Assembly (NCBI GenBank): GCA_023428465.1 | Contig: JAEYXM010000078.1 | Span: forward strand, 1 to 7,058 | DNA: 7,058 bases | Origin: Actinomycetes bacterium | GTDB taxonomy: Bacteria; Actinomycetota; Actinomycetes; Actinomycetales; Cellulomonadaceae | Direction: 5' to 3' | Part shown: piece after piece, positions 1 through 5,867 of the stretch | Numbering within the stretch: position 1 is the stretch's first letter | How the letters are laid out: the number at the start of each line of letters is the position of its first letter | Position numbers and translations under genes: made by a program | Notes under the pieces: generated by a model | Told to the model about the DNA's origin: nothing | The model's input: the letters and a program-made list of their open reading frames with translations, nothing else | The model's database searches: none

Positions 1-984
1 GAGGAGGTCCGCGCCCACCTGGCCGCCGAGGGCTGCACGCTCGTGAGCGTGGCCGTGCACCGCGGCGTCCTGCACGCCGTCGTGGTCGGCACGGGTCGCC
101 TCAGCCACCACGTGCTCGGCGACGCGCGCGTGATCGACGAGCTCGTGCACCGCACACGCTCCGACCTCGACGTGCTCGCGCTACCGATGATCCCCGCGCC
201 CGTGCGGCCCACCGTGACGCGATCGCTGCTGGACAACCTGCGGCGCCTGGACGAGCTGCTCGTCGCGCCGCTGCGCCTGCCCGACGGCCCTGTCGTCGTG
301 TGCCCCAGCGGGCTCCTCGGCGTGCTGCCCTGGGGCATGCTCCCGTCCCGGCGTGGCCTGCCGCTCGTCGTGACGCCGAGCACCTCGAGCTGGCACGCCG
401 CGGCGTCGGCCCTGCAGGCACCGGTCGGGCGCCAGCCGCGGGTCGCCGCGATCGCGGGGCCGGGCCTGGGCCGAGGGGTCGACGAGGCGGTGAGCGTCGC
501 GGCCCGCTGGGGCGGCGCCGCGCTGACCTCGGCGAGCACCGCGAGCGCCGCGGCCGCGCTGGGCGGGAACGACCTGGTGCACGTCGCCGCGCACGGTCGC
601 CACGAGGCGGACAACCCTTTCTTCTCCTCCGTGCGGCTCGCCGACGGCCCGCTCTTCGCGCACGAGCTCGAGTCGGTCGAGCGCATGGCCGAGTGCCTGG
701 TCCTGTCGGCGTGCGAGGTCGGCCAGTGGACCGTCCGGCCGGGCAACGAGCCGCTGGGACTGACGACGGCGCTCCTGCAGCTCGGGGCACGGTGCGTCGT
801 CGCGGGCGTGGCCCGGGTGGGCGACGTCGCAGCCGCGGAGGTCATGGTGCGGATGCACGGCCTCATGGCGACGGGCAGCGACACCGCGAGCGCGCTCGCC
901 GTCGCCCAGGCGGAAGCCGCAGAGGAGGACGTCGTCGCGCCGTTCGTGTGCTTCGGGGCCGCCTGGACCGCCGCAGGGGTCTGA
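1..984 (+). CDS. CHAT-domain (caspase-like) protein, C-terminal part
   Basis: The frame is open from the first base, so the gene begins left of the window; the GTG at 43 is an internal Val, not a convincing start. The 327 visible residues cover nearly a whole CHAT domain, a caspase/separase-like cysteine peptidase fold. The putative catalytic His lies in VHVAAHG (visible residue 198, codon 592-594) and the Cys in LVLSACE (residue 238, codon 712-714), 40 residues apart as expected. Other family marks are the PSGLLGVLPWGML segment (about 101-113), the GNEPLGLTTALLQLGARCVV segment after the Cys and the closing PFVCFGAAW. In actinobacteria such domains usually follow TPR repeats, which would lie outside the window; this is family knowledge, not seen. 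The dyad is intact, so peptidase activity is plausible, but substrate and partners are unknown. It is convergent with malQ and shares no operon with anything visible. Confidence 0.9.
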   Translation, partial: EEVRAHLAAEGCTLVSVAVHRGVLHAVVVGTGRLSHHVLGDARVIDELVHRTRSDLDVLALPMIPAPVRPTVTRSLLDNLRRLDELLVAPLRLPDGPVVVCPSGLLGVLPWGMLPSRRGLPLVVTPSTSSWHAAASALQAPVGRQPRVAAIAGPGLGRGVDEAVSVAARWGGAALTSASTASAAAALGGNDLVHVAAHGRHEADNPFFSSVRLADGPLFAHELESVERMAECLVLSACEVGQWTVRPGNEPLGLTTALLQLGARCVVAGVARVGDVAAAEVMVRMHGLMATGSDTASALAVAQAEAAEEDVVAPFVCFGAAWTAAGV

Positions 985-985
985 C

Positions 986-997
986 CGGACCGGTCCG
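986..997. repeat. 12-bp perfect palindrome after the CHAT gene stop
   Basis: CGGACCGGTCCG reads the same on both strands and starts one base after the TGA stop of the CHAT gene. It has no loop, so it is a poor RNA hairpin. In DNA this rich in GC, short palindromes of this kind arise easily; a protein-binding site is possible but unsupported. Confidence 0.35.
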
Positions 998-1021
998 TCC
1001 CCACGGGTCGCGGCGGCCCGG

Positions 1022-1041
1022 GGCGGACCGCGGGGTCCGCC
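1022..1041. terminator. Hairpin between convergent CHAT and malQ genes
   Basis: GGCGGACC (1022-1029) and GGTCCGCC (1034-1041) are perfect inverted copies separated by GCGG, giving an 8-bp GC-only stem with a 4-base loop. It sits between two convergent genes and could stop transcription from either side. There is no T-tract on either strand, so it is not a classical intrinsic terminator; hairpins without U-tracts are often proposed as terminators in actinobacteria. Confidence 0.4.
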
Positions 1042-1080
1042 GGCGTCAGCCGAGTCCGCGGAGTCCGCCGGCGTCAGCCG
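1025..1080. repeat. 28-bp imperfect tandem repeat over the malQ stop codon
   Basis: Two adjacent 28-bp units, 1025-1052 and 1053-1080, match at 25 of 28 positions. The last 18 bases (GTCCGCCGGCGTCAGCCG) are identical. The right-hand copy contains the last codons and TGA stop of malQ on the minus strand, so the left-hand copy is a duplicate of the gene's very end placed just beyond it. The left copy also supplies half of the hairpin at 1022-1041. Confidence 0.8.
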
Positions 1081-3197
1081 CGCAGCGCCGCCACCAGGGA
1101 GCGCAGGCGCGGGTTGTCGAAGAGGTCCTCGACCATGACGAGGCGCTGCGCGGAGTCCGCGAGCGGCACCTTCCAGTTCGGGTACTCGGTGTCCGTGCCC
1201 GGCTGGTTCTGGGCACGCCGCTCCCCGACGGCGTCGGTCAGCGCGACGCCGACGAGCACAGCCGGGCTCGCCAGCACGAGTCGGTGCATGGCCTCCACGA
1301 CCTGGCGCTCCGACGGGTCCGCGCCGACGAGGCCACGCCGGCCCAGCAGCTCGAGCATCTGGGCGCGCTCGGCCCACGCGTCGGCCCGGACGATCTCCAC
1401 GGGGTCGCTGAGCAGACCCAGCCGCTCACGCAGCTCGACGTGCTCGCCCGCGAGGTAGCCCGCGGTGGGCGGCAGGTCGTGCGTCGTGACGGTCGCGAGG
1501 GTGAGCCGGCGGTACGCCTCGGGCTCCTTGAACGCATCGTTCTCGCGCTCGAACCACAGCACGGACGTGCCGAGAATCCCCCGGTCACTCAGGTAGTCCC
1601 GCACCCAGGGCTCGAGGGTGCCCAGGTCCTCACCGATGACGACGGCCCCAGCCCGGTGCGCCTCGAGGCAGCAGATGCCGATGAGCGCCTCGTGGTCGTA
1701 GCGGACGTACGCCCCGGCCTGCGCTCCGTGCCCGGCCGGGATCCACCACAGGCGGAACAGGCCGATGATGTGGTCGATCCGGATGGCGCCGGCGTGCCGG
1801 AGCACCGTGCGCAGCATCTCCCGGTACGGCGCGTACGCGACGCGCGCGAGGGCGTCTGGCCGCCACGGTGGCTGCGACCAGTCCTGGCCCTGCTGGTTGT
1901 ACATGTCCGGCGGGGCACCGACGGACACCCCGTGCGCGAGCACGTCCGACATCGACCACGCGTCCGCACCCTCCGGGTGCACCCCGACGGCCAGGTCGTG
2001 CATGATGCCGAGCCGCATGCCGCCCGCGACGGCGTCGGCCTGCGCGGCGGCGAGCTGGGTGTCCGCGACCCACTGCAGCCAGCAGTGGAAGGTGATCCGG
2101 TCCTCGAGCTCGGTGCGCAGTCGCTGCACGGTCTCCGATGCGCGGTCCTGCGCCTCGAGCGGCCACGGGGCGCCGCCGAAGTGCTCGGTGAGCGCGCACC
2201 ACGTCGCGAAGTCCTCCAGGCCCTGGCCCTGGTCGGCGCGGAACGCCTCGAAGCGCGCCTGGCGGGCGGCGCTGCGCGGCTGGCGGTACACGACCTCGAG
2301 CGCGACCTTCTTCGCCTCCCAGACGGCGTCCCGGTCGATCGGCCCGTCGTCCAGGGACAGCGGCCGGGCCTCCTCGGCCTGCCACTCGACCAGGCTGCGC
2401 TCGGCGACCGGGAGGTACGCGCACTCCGGGATCTCCTCGACGCGCAGGTACACCGGGTTGACGAACCGGCGGCTCGTCGGCAGGTACGGCGACGGGGTGA
2501 GGGGGGTCACCGGCTCGGCGGCGTGCAGGGGGTTGATGAGGAGGAAGTCCGCGCCGGCCCGGCGTCCTGCGAGCCACGCCATGTCGCGCAGGTCCACCAG
2601 GTCCCCGATGCCCCACGAGTCGCGCGAGCGCACCGAGTACAGCTGGGCCATGAAGCCCCAGGCCCGCCGGGACGCCAGGGTTCCCGGGAGCTCGAGCCGG
2701 TCCGGCGTCACGACGACGACGCCGTTCGCCACGGTCCCCTCGCTCTCGGCGACGACGGTGTGCCACCCGAGCGGCAGGTCCGCCGGAAGCGCCATGGTGG
2801 CGCGGCCGACCAGGCGACCGTCGACGGTGCGCGGCGGGACGTAGACGTCGAGCTGGTCGAGCGAGCGCCGCCCGCCGCCCTCCTCCGGGTCGAGCTCGAG
2901 GTGGGCCTGCACGGGCGCGCCGTCGTCGACGTGCACGGCGAGCTGCCCGCCGTGGCCCGCGCGGAGCACGACCACCGGCGGGACCATGCGGCGCCAGACC
3001 TCGTCCTCGGCGTTGGTCAGGGCGAGCTCGATCCGTTCCGGCGAGCTCGCGTCGACACCCAGTGCAGCGAGCACCGCGACGAGGGTCGTCTCGGAGACGA
3101 AGCGGTGGCCACCGTGGAAGTCCCAGTAGTCCGGCACGACGCCGTACCGCTCCGCGAGGGCGATCAGCGCGTGCGGAAAAGCATCGGTCTCGGCCAC
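1074..3197 (-). CDS. malQ: 4-alpha-glucanotransferase (amylomaltase, GH77)
   Basis: MalQ transfers alpha-1,4-glucan segments between maltodextrins in the cytoplasm and releases glucose, serving maltose/maltodextrin and glycogen breakdown. The protein has about 707 residues, the usual size of the long bacterial form with an N-terminal beta-sandwich extension (roughly residues 50-170). The GH77 motifs are complete: SPYLPTSRRFVNPVYL from residue 236, the nucleophile Asp475 in IRIDHIIGL, the acid/base Glu523 in VIGEDLGTLEPW, and the transition-state Asp574 in TTHDLPP. Start choice: in-frame GTGs lie at 3233, 3203 and 3197. The 3197 start is preferred because a CAGGAT box ends 7 bases before it (leaderless type) and GGCAGG is also at usable distance; 3203 is too close to both, and 3233 has no visible ribosome binding site. 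It diverges from mscS and has no operon partner in the window. Function is secure; only the start is uncertain. Confidence 0.95.
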   Translation of the reverse strand: MAETDAFPHALIALAERYGVVPDYWDFHGGHRFVSETTLVAVLAALGVDASSPERIELALTNAEDEVWRRMVPPVVVLRAGHGGQLAVHVDDGAPVQAHLELDPEEGGGRRSLDQLDVYVPPRTVDGRLVGRATMALPADLPLGWHTVVAESEGTVANGVVVVTPDRLELPGTLASRRAWGFMAQLYSVRSRDSWGIGDLVDLRDMAWLAGRRAGADFLLINPLHAAEPVTPLTPSPYLPTSRRFVNPVYLRVEEIPECAYLPVAERSLVEWQAEEARPLSLDDGPIDRDAVWEAKKVALEVVYRQPRSAARQARFEAFRADQGQGLEDFATWCALTEHFGGAPWPLEAQDRASETVQRLRTELEDRITFHCWLQWVADTQLAAAQADAVAGGMRLGIMHDLAVGVHPEGADAWSMSDVLAHGVSVGAPPDMYNQQGQDWSQPPWRPDALARVAYAPYREMLRTVLRHAGAIRIDHIIGLFRLWWIPAGHGAQAGAYVRYDHEALIGICCLEAHRAGAVVIGEDLGTLEPWVRDYLSDRGILGTSVLWFERENDAFKEPEAYRRLTLATVTTHDLPPTAGYLAGEHVELRERLGLLSDPVEIVRADAWAERAQMLELLGRRGLVGADPSERQVVEAMHRLVLASPAVLVGVALTDAVGERRAQNQPGTDTEYPNWKVPLADSAQRLVMVEDLFDNPRLRSLVAALRG

Positions 3198-3204
3198 GGT
3201 CACG

Positions 3205-3210
3205 ATCCTG
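3205..3210 (-). promoter_or_regulatory. Possible -10 box for malQ
   Basis: On the minus strand CAGGAT is followed by 7 bases and then the GTG at 3197, the spacing seen in leaderless actinobacterial genes. The first base differs from the TANNNT pattern and no clear -35 is visible. The same bases could instead act as a weak ribosome binding site. Confidence 0.3.
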
Positions 3211-3274
3211 CCAGAGCCCGCCCCGCACGGCACCGTGCCGTGCCCAGTCGCGCCGTGTTTCGGCCGCCACCGGC

Positions 3275-3280
3275 TAGCCT
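3275..3280 (+). promoter_or_regulatory. -10 box of a leaderless promoter for the MscS gene
   Basis: TAGCCT is followed by 6 bases and then the GTG start at 3287. A TANNNT box this close to the start places transcription initiation at or next to the start codon, so the mRNA would have almost no leader. The lack of any Shine-Dalgarno sequence before 3287 agrees with this. No good -35 is seen at 16-18 bp. Confidence 0.55.
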
Positions 3281-3286
3281 GCCCAC

Positions 3287-4234
3287 GTGAGCACTCCTGG
3301 CGTCGACGAGCTGACCACCGAGGTCACCGAGCAGGCCGGCCACTGGTTCGACTGGCTCCTCGGGGCCCCGCTGCAGTCCCTGATCACCGTGGCCGCCGGC
3401 GTCGTCGCCCTGGCGCTGGCGCGCTGGGCCGTCACGCGCGCGGTGCGCTCCGTCGTGGCCGGCGGGACGCGCGTGCGCCGGCACGCCCGCCGCCTGCTCA
3501 TGAAGACGGGTGTCTCGGCGGGCGAGTCCGACCAGTTCGCGCTGGCCCGCCGCGTGCAGCGCGCCGAGACGATGGGTTCGGTCCTGCGGTCGTCGGCCGC
3601 ACTGATCATCGCGATCGTGGTCGTGACGGTCATCGCGAACATCAACCACTGGGACCTCGGGCCGGTGCTGGCGTCGGCCGGCGTCGCGGGCGTCGCGCTC
3701 GGCTTCGGCGCACAGACGCTGGTCAAGGACTTCCTGTCAGGGCTGTTCATCCTCATCGAGGACCAGTTCGGCGTCGGCGACGTCGTGAACCTGGGCGAGG
3801 CCACGGGCACGGTGGAGGCCATCGGGCTGCGCGTCACCCAGGTCCGGGACCTCTCCGGGACCCTCTGGTACGTCCGCAATGGCGAGATCCTGCGCGTCGG
3901 CAACATGACGCAGGGTTGGTCGCGCGCGCTCGTGGAGGTCCTCGTGTCCTCCGACGGGGACGTGGACCGGGCCACGGAGGTCCTGCGGGAGGCGGCCGCC
4001 GACGTCGCCGCCGACGAGAAGCTCGCGAAGAGCTTCCTCGGCGACCCCGAGGTGACGGCGTTCGAGGACCTGAGCGCCGAGTCCGTGCGCCTGCGCCTCA
4101 TGGTGAAGACTGCGCCCGCCCAGCAGTGGGTCGTGCAGCGTGCCCTGCGCGGCCGGATCCGCGAGCGCTTCGCTGCGGCGGGCGTGCCGCTGGCGCTGCC
4201 CCGACGGGAGATCGTCGTCGAGCGCGAGCGCTAG
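3287..4234 (+). CDS. MscS-family mechanosensitive ion channel
   Basis: A small-conductance mechanosensitive channel of the cytoplasmic membrane, which opens under membrane tension and releases solutes during hypo-osmotic shock. The protein has 315 residues, near the size of E. coli MscS. Predicted membrane segments are about 31-52, 101-119 and 126-157. The third is the diagnostic pore helix: a Gly/Ala-rich run (SAGVAGVALGFGAQTLVKDF, residues 130-149) followed by LSGLFILIEDQFGVGD, where the beta domain begins. The soluble beta domain spans about 158-205 and the alpha/beta vestibule runs to the end. Residues 53-100 form a long basic linker between segments 1 and 2. The GTG start is supported by a TAGCCT box 6 bases upstream. 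It stands alone, diverging from malQ and converging with the EIIA gene, with only 27 bp between stop codons. Confidence 0.93.
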   Translation: MSTPGVDELTTEVTEQAGHWFDWLLGAPLQSLITVAAGVVALALARWAVTRAVRSVVAGGTRVRRHARRLLMKTGVSAGESDQFALARRVQRAETMGSVLRSSAALIIAIVVVTVIANINHWDLGPVLASAGVAGVALGFGAQTLVKDFLSGLFILIEDQFGVGDVVNLGEATGTVEAIGLRVTQVRDLSGTLWYVRNGEILRVGNMTQGWSRALVEVLVSSDGDVDRATEVLREAAADVAADEKLAKSFLGDPEVTAFEDLSAESVRLRLMVKTAPAQQWVVQRALRGRIRERFAAAGVPLALPRREIVVERER

Positions 4235-4261
4235 GCCCACGGACCGCCTCGCCGCACCGGT

Positions 4262-4753
4262 CTACGACCAGCGCAGGAGCGCCTGCCCCTCGGTGACCTG
4301 GGCGCCGGGCTCGACGAGCAGCGCGACCGACTCGGGCAGGGCCTGCAGCGCCACGACCGGGCACAGGACGGATCGCTCCTCCAGGCGCACGCACTCGGGT
4401 GACCAGGCGAGCAGCGGCTGACCCACGACGACGCCGTCGCCCTCCTGCACGACGACGTCGAAGCACACATCGGCGAGGTCCTCGGTGTCGACGCCGAGGT
4501 GCACGAGCACCGAGCGCTCGTCGTCCACGGCGATGACGACGGCATGCGGGTAGACGCTCGCCATGCGCCCGTCGCACGGGGACACGACGACGATCCGCAC
4601 CGCCGCGTCGTCGGGGGGCTCGTCCGGCAGGATCGCCAGGCCCGGGCCGATCATCTCGTCGGCGAACACCGGGTCCGGCACGTCCGCCAGCGGGACGACC
4701 GTCCCGCCCAGCGGTGCCACCACCTCGGTCACCGGATGCGTCGCGCTGGTCAT
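4262..4753 (-). CDS. crr: PTS sugar transporter EIIA, glucose family (Crr-like)
   Basis: A cytoplasmic EIIA that takes phosphate from HPr-His-P and passes it to an EIIB; proteins of this family also regulate carbon uptake. The protein has 163 residues, a full single-domain EIIA-Glc. Seen: VVAPLGGTVVPLADVPDPVF near the N-terminus, the pair His70 (YPHAVVI) and His85 (VLVHLGVDT) spaced 15 residues as in E. coli His75/His90, and the closing EGDGVVVGQPLLAW. His85 is the expected phosphorylation site. The loop before His70 is about two residues shorter than usual. The ATG at 4753 is chosen over the GTG at 4792 because the family's conserved start lies just after it and the 4792 codon overlaps a -10 box. 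It lies downstream of the EIIB gene in the same direction but appears to have its own promoter. No EIIC is in the window, so the sugar is unknown; the symbol rests on family resemblance. Confidence 0.88.
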   Translation of the reverse strand: MTSATHPVTEVVAPLGGTVVPLADVPDPVFADEMIGPGLAILPDEPPDDAAVRIVVVSPCDGRMASVYPHAVVIAVDDERSVLVHLGVDTEDLADVCFDVVVQEGDGVVVGQPLLAWSPECVRLEERSVLCPVVALQALPESVALLVEPGAQVTEGQALLRWS

Positions 4754-4790
4754 CGGCCCCCCGTCCCCCGTCGCGGCCTGCCCCAGCAGC

Positions 4791-4819
4791 ACCCTAGTCA
4801 GGCCGGGGGCGGGCGTCAG
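4791..4819 (-). promoter_or_regulatory. Promoter for the EIIA gene
   Basis: On the minus strand, CTGACG (4819-4814; 4 of 6 bases of TTGACA) is separated by 17 bp from TAGGGT (4796-4791; fits TANNNT). Transcription would start near 4784, leaving about 30 bases of leader with a G-rich stretch before the ATG at 4753. The -35 lies inside the hairpin downstream of the EIIB gene, so the EIIA gene can probably be transcribed separately. Confidence 0.45.
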
Positions 4820-4845
4820 GCGACTCGGGGACCTCGGGACGCCCG
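4810..4845 (-). terminator. Hairpin after the EIIB stop codon
   Basis: CGGGCGTC (4810-4817) and GACGCCCG (4838-4845) form an 8-bp perfect stem with a 20-base loop, starting 3 bases after the EIIB stop on the minus strand. No T-tract follows, so it may attenuate read-through into the EIIA gene or protect the EIIB mRNA end rather than terminate fully. Confidence 0.4.
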
Positions 4846-4848
4846 GAT

Positions 4849-5079
4849 TCAGCGGAGGTTGTCGATGTCCGCCGCGAGCGCGTCGGCCTCCGGGCCGACC
4901 ACGACCTGGATGATCCGGCCCGACCGCACGACGCCGAGCGCACCGCTGCTACGCAGGCCCTCCTCGTCGAGGCGGCCCGGGTCCGCGACCTCGACGCGCA
5001 GCCGGGTGATGCAGGGCTCCAGCTCGACGACGTTGACCGCCCCACCGAGCGCCGCGAGGATCTGCTCAGCCTTCGTCAT
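4849..5079 (-). CDS. Stand-alone PTS EIIB, glucose family
   Basis: A 76-residue single-domain EIIB, the component that receives phosphate from EIIA on a Cys and gives it to the sugar carried by an EIIC. The type-1 EIIB phosphorylation motif is complete: VVELEPCITRLRVEV with Cys23. The typical IIQVVVGPEAD segment follows near residues 57-66. The ATG at 5079 is fixed by a GGGGAG ribosome binding site 7 bases upstream and by the family's usual start (MTKAEQILAALGG); upstream in-frame codons to 5139 are not needed. In many bacteria this domain is fused to EIIC; here it is separate, so it must work with an EIIC encoded elsewhere. It lies 95 bp upstream of the EIIA gene on the same strand and diverges from the Enzyme I-like gene. 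Confidence 0.9.
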   Translation of the reverse strand: MTKAEQILAALGGAVNVVELEPCITRLRVEVADPGRLDEEGLRSSGALGVVRSGRIIQVVVGPEADALAADIDNLR

Positions 5080-5123
5080 GTCCGCACTCCCCTGTGAGTG
5101 TCCGCGCAGCGGCGACCGGCCCC

Positions 5124-5133
5124 AGCGTAACGT
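5124..5133. promoter_or_regulatory. Overlapping divergent -10 boxes between EIIB and EI-like genes
   Basis: In the 86-bp gap between the divergent starts, TAACGT (5128-5133, plus) and TACGCT (5129-5124, minus) share two bases. The plus box would start transcription near 5140, about 25 bases before the ATG at 5166; the minus box would give a leader of roughly 38 bases before the EIIB ATG. No clear -35 was found for either. If real, the two promoters would compete for RNA polymerase. Confidence 0.35.
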
Positions 5134-5165
5134 GCGCAAGAATGGCCGCCGACGGAGGGAGGCCC

Positions 5166-5867
5166 ATGCCCGAGCAGACGCTCACCGGCGTCGGCGTCAG
5201 CCCCGGAGTCGGTGCGGGCGCCGTCCTGCGGGCACCGGCGCGCCCGCCGGAGCCCGGTACCCGCCGCTCTCCCGGCGCCCACGCGGACGAGATCCGGCCG
5301 GCAGCGGAACGCGTCGCCGCCGAGCTGGCGGCCCACGCCGACACGGCTCCCGGCGACGCGGCGTTCGTCCTCGCGCAGGCTGCGCTGATGGCCACGGACG
5401 AGGAGCTCCTGGCGGCCGCGTACGACCTGGCCCTGGCCGACGGTGTGCCCGCCCATGCGGTCTGGACCGCCGCCACGTCGCTCGCGGACTCGTTGCGCGA
5501 GCGCGGTCCGGGCTGGGCGGACCGCGTCTGGGAGGTGCTCGAGGTCCGGGACCGGATCGTGGCGGTCCTCCTGGCCCGCGACCTGCCTGCGCCGGTCGAC
5601 CCCGGTCACCCGTACGTCCTCGTCGCGACGGACCTGTCCCCCGTGGACGTCGCCCTGCTCGACCCCGAGCGGGCGCTCGCCGTCGTGACGATGCGCGGCG
5701 GCCCGCTGTCCCGGACGGGTGCCGTGGCCCGCGCCAAGGGCATCCCCGCGGTCGTCGGCGTCCGGGACGCGACGCGTCTGGCGGAGGGTGCGTCCGTCGT
5801 CGTCGACGGCGAGGCCGGGACGGTCGTCGTCGCGCCGCTCGCCCCGTCCGGGCCGGTGCCGGCGTGA
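5166..5867 (+). CDS. Truncated PTS Enzyme I-like protein lacking the active-site His
   Basis: The 233-residue protein matches only the N-terminal half of PTS Enzyme I (whole enzyme about 570). Seen in order: the EI N-terminal strand (TLTGVGVSPGVGAGAV, residues 5-20), the helical HPr-binding region (about 40-140, with QAALMATDEELL and ERGPGWADRVWEVLEVRDRI), and the swivel domain (VLVATDLSPVDVALLDPERA then GIPAVVGV, to about 225). The active-site motif, normally GGxTSHxA, reads GGPLSRTGA: Arg183 (codon CGG, 5712-5714) stands where the phosphorylated His should be. The PEP-binding barrel is absent. It should therefore not catalyse PEP-to-HPr transfer, but may still bind HPr; a regulatory role is inference. 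The ATG at 5166 has a very strong GGAGGGAGG site; an ATG at 5142 is an alternative. Its stop overlaps the globin start by GTGA. No remnant of the missing half follows, so this is not a simple recent frameshift. Confidence 0.82.
   Translation: MPEQTLTGVGVSPGVGAGAVLRAPARPPEPGTRRSPGAHADEIRPAAERVAAELAAHADTAPGDAAFVLAQAALMATDEELLAAAYDLALADGVPAHAVWTAATSLADSLRERGPGWADRVWEVLEVRDRIVAVLLARDLPAPVDPGHPYVLVATDLSPVDVALLDPERALAVVTMRGGPLSRTGAVARAKGIPAVVGVRDATRLAEGASVVVDGEAGTVVVAPLAPSGPVPA

Noticed and set aside
300..3290. A 996-codon open frame on the plus strand across the CHAT gene end and all of malQ
   Set aside because: It is Arg/Pro/Gly/Ala-rich low-complexity translation lying antisense to malQ, whose GH77 motifs are complete. 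Long spurious frames are normal in DNA this GC-rich.
4235..4261. Terminator between the convergent mscS and EIIA genes
   Set aside because: Only very short inverted matches (ACCG/CGGT) are seen in the 27-bp gap and there is no T-tract, so no feature is supported.
4499..5863. A long in-frame extension upstream of the globin on the plus strand
   Set aside because: It runs antisense through EIIA and EIIB and then out of frame through the Enzyme I-like gene, with Arg/Gly-rich sequence. Only the part from the GTG at 5864 is globin.
5166..5867. The Enzyme I-like gene as a recent frameshift fragment of a full ptsI
   Set aside because: Downstream sequence in all frames is globin and thioesterase, with no PEP-binding barrel sequence, and the stop overlaps the globin start neatly.
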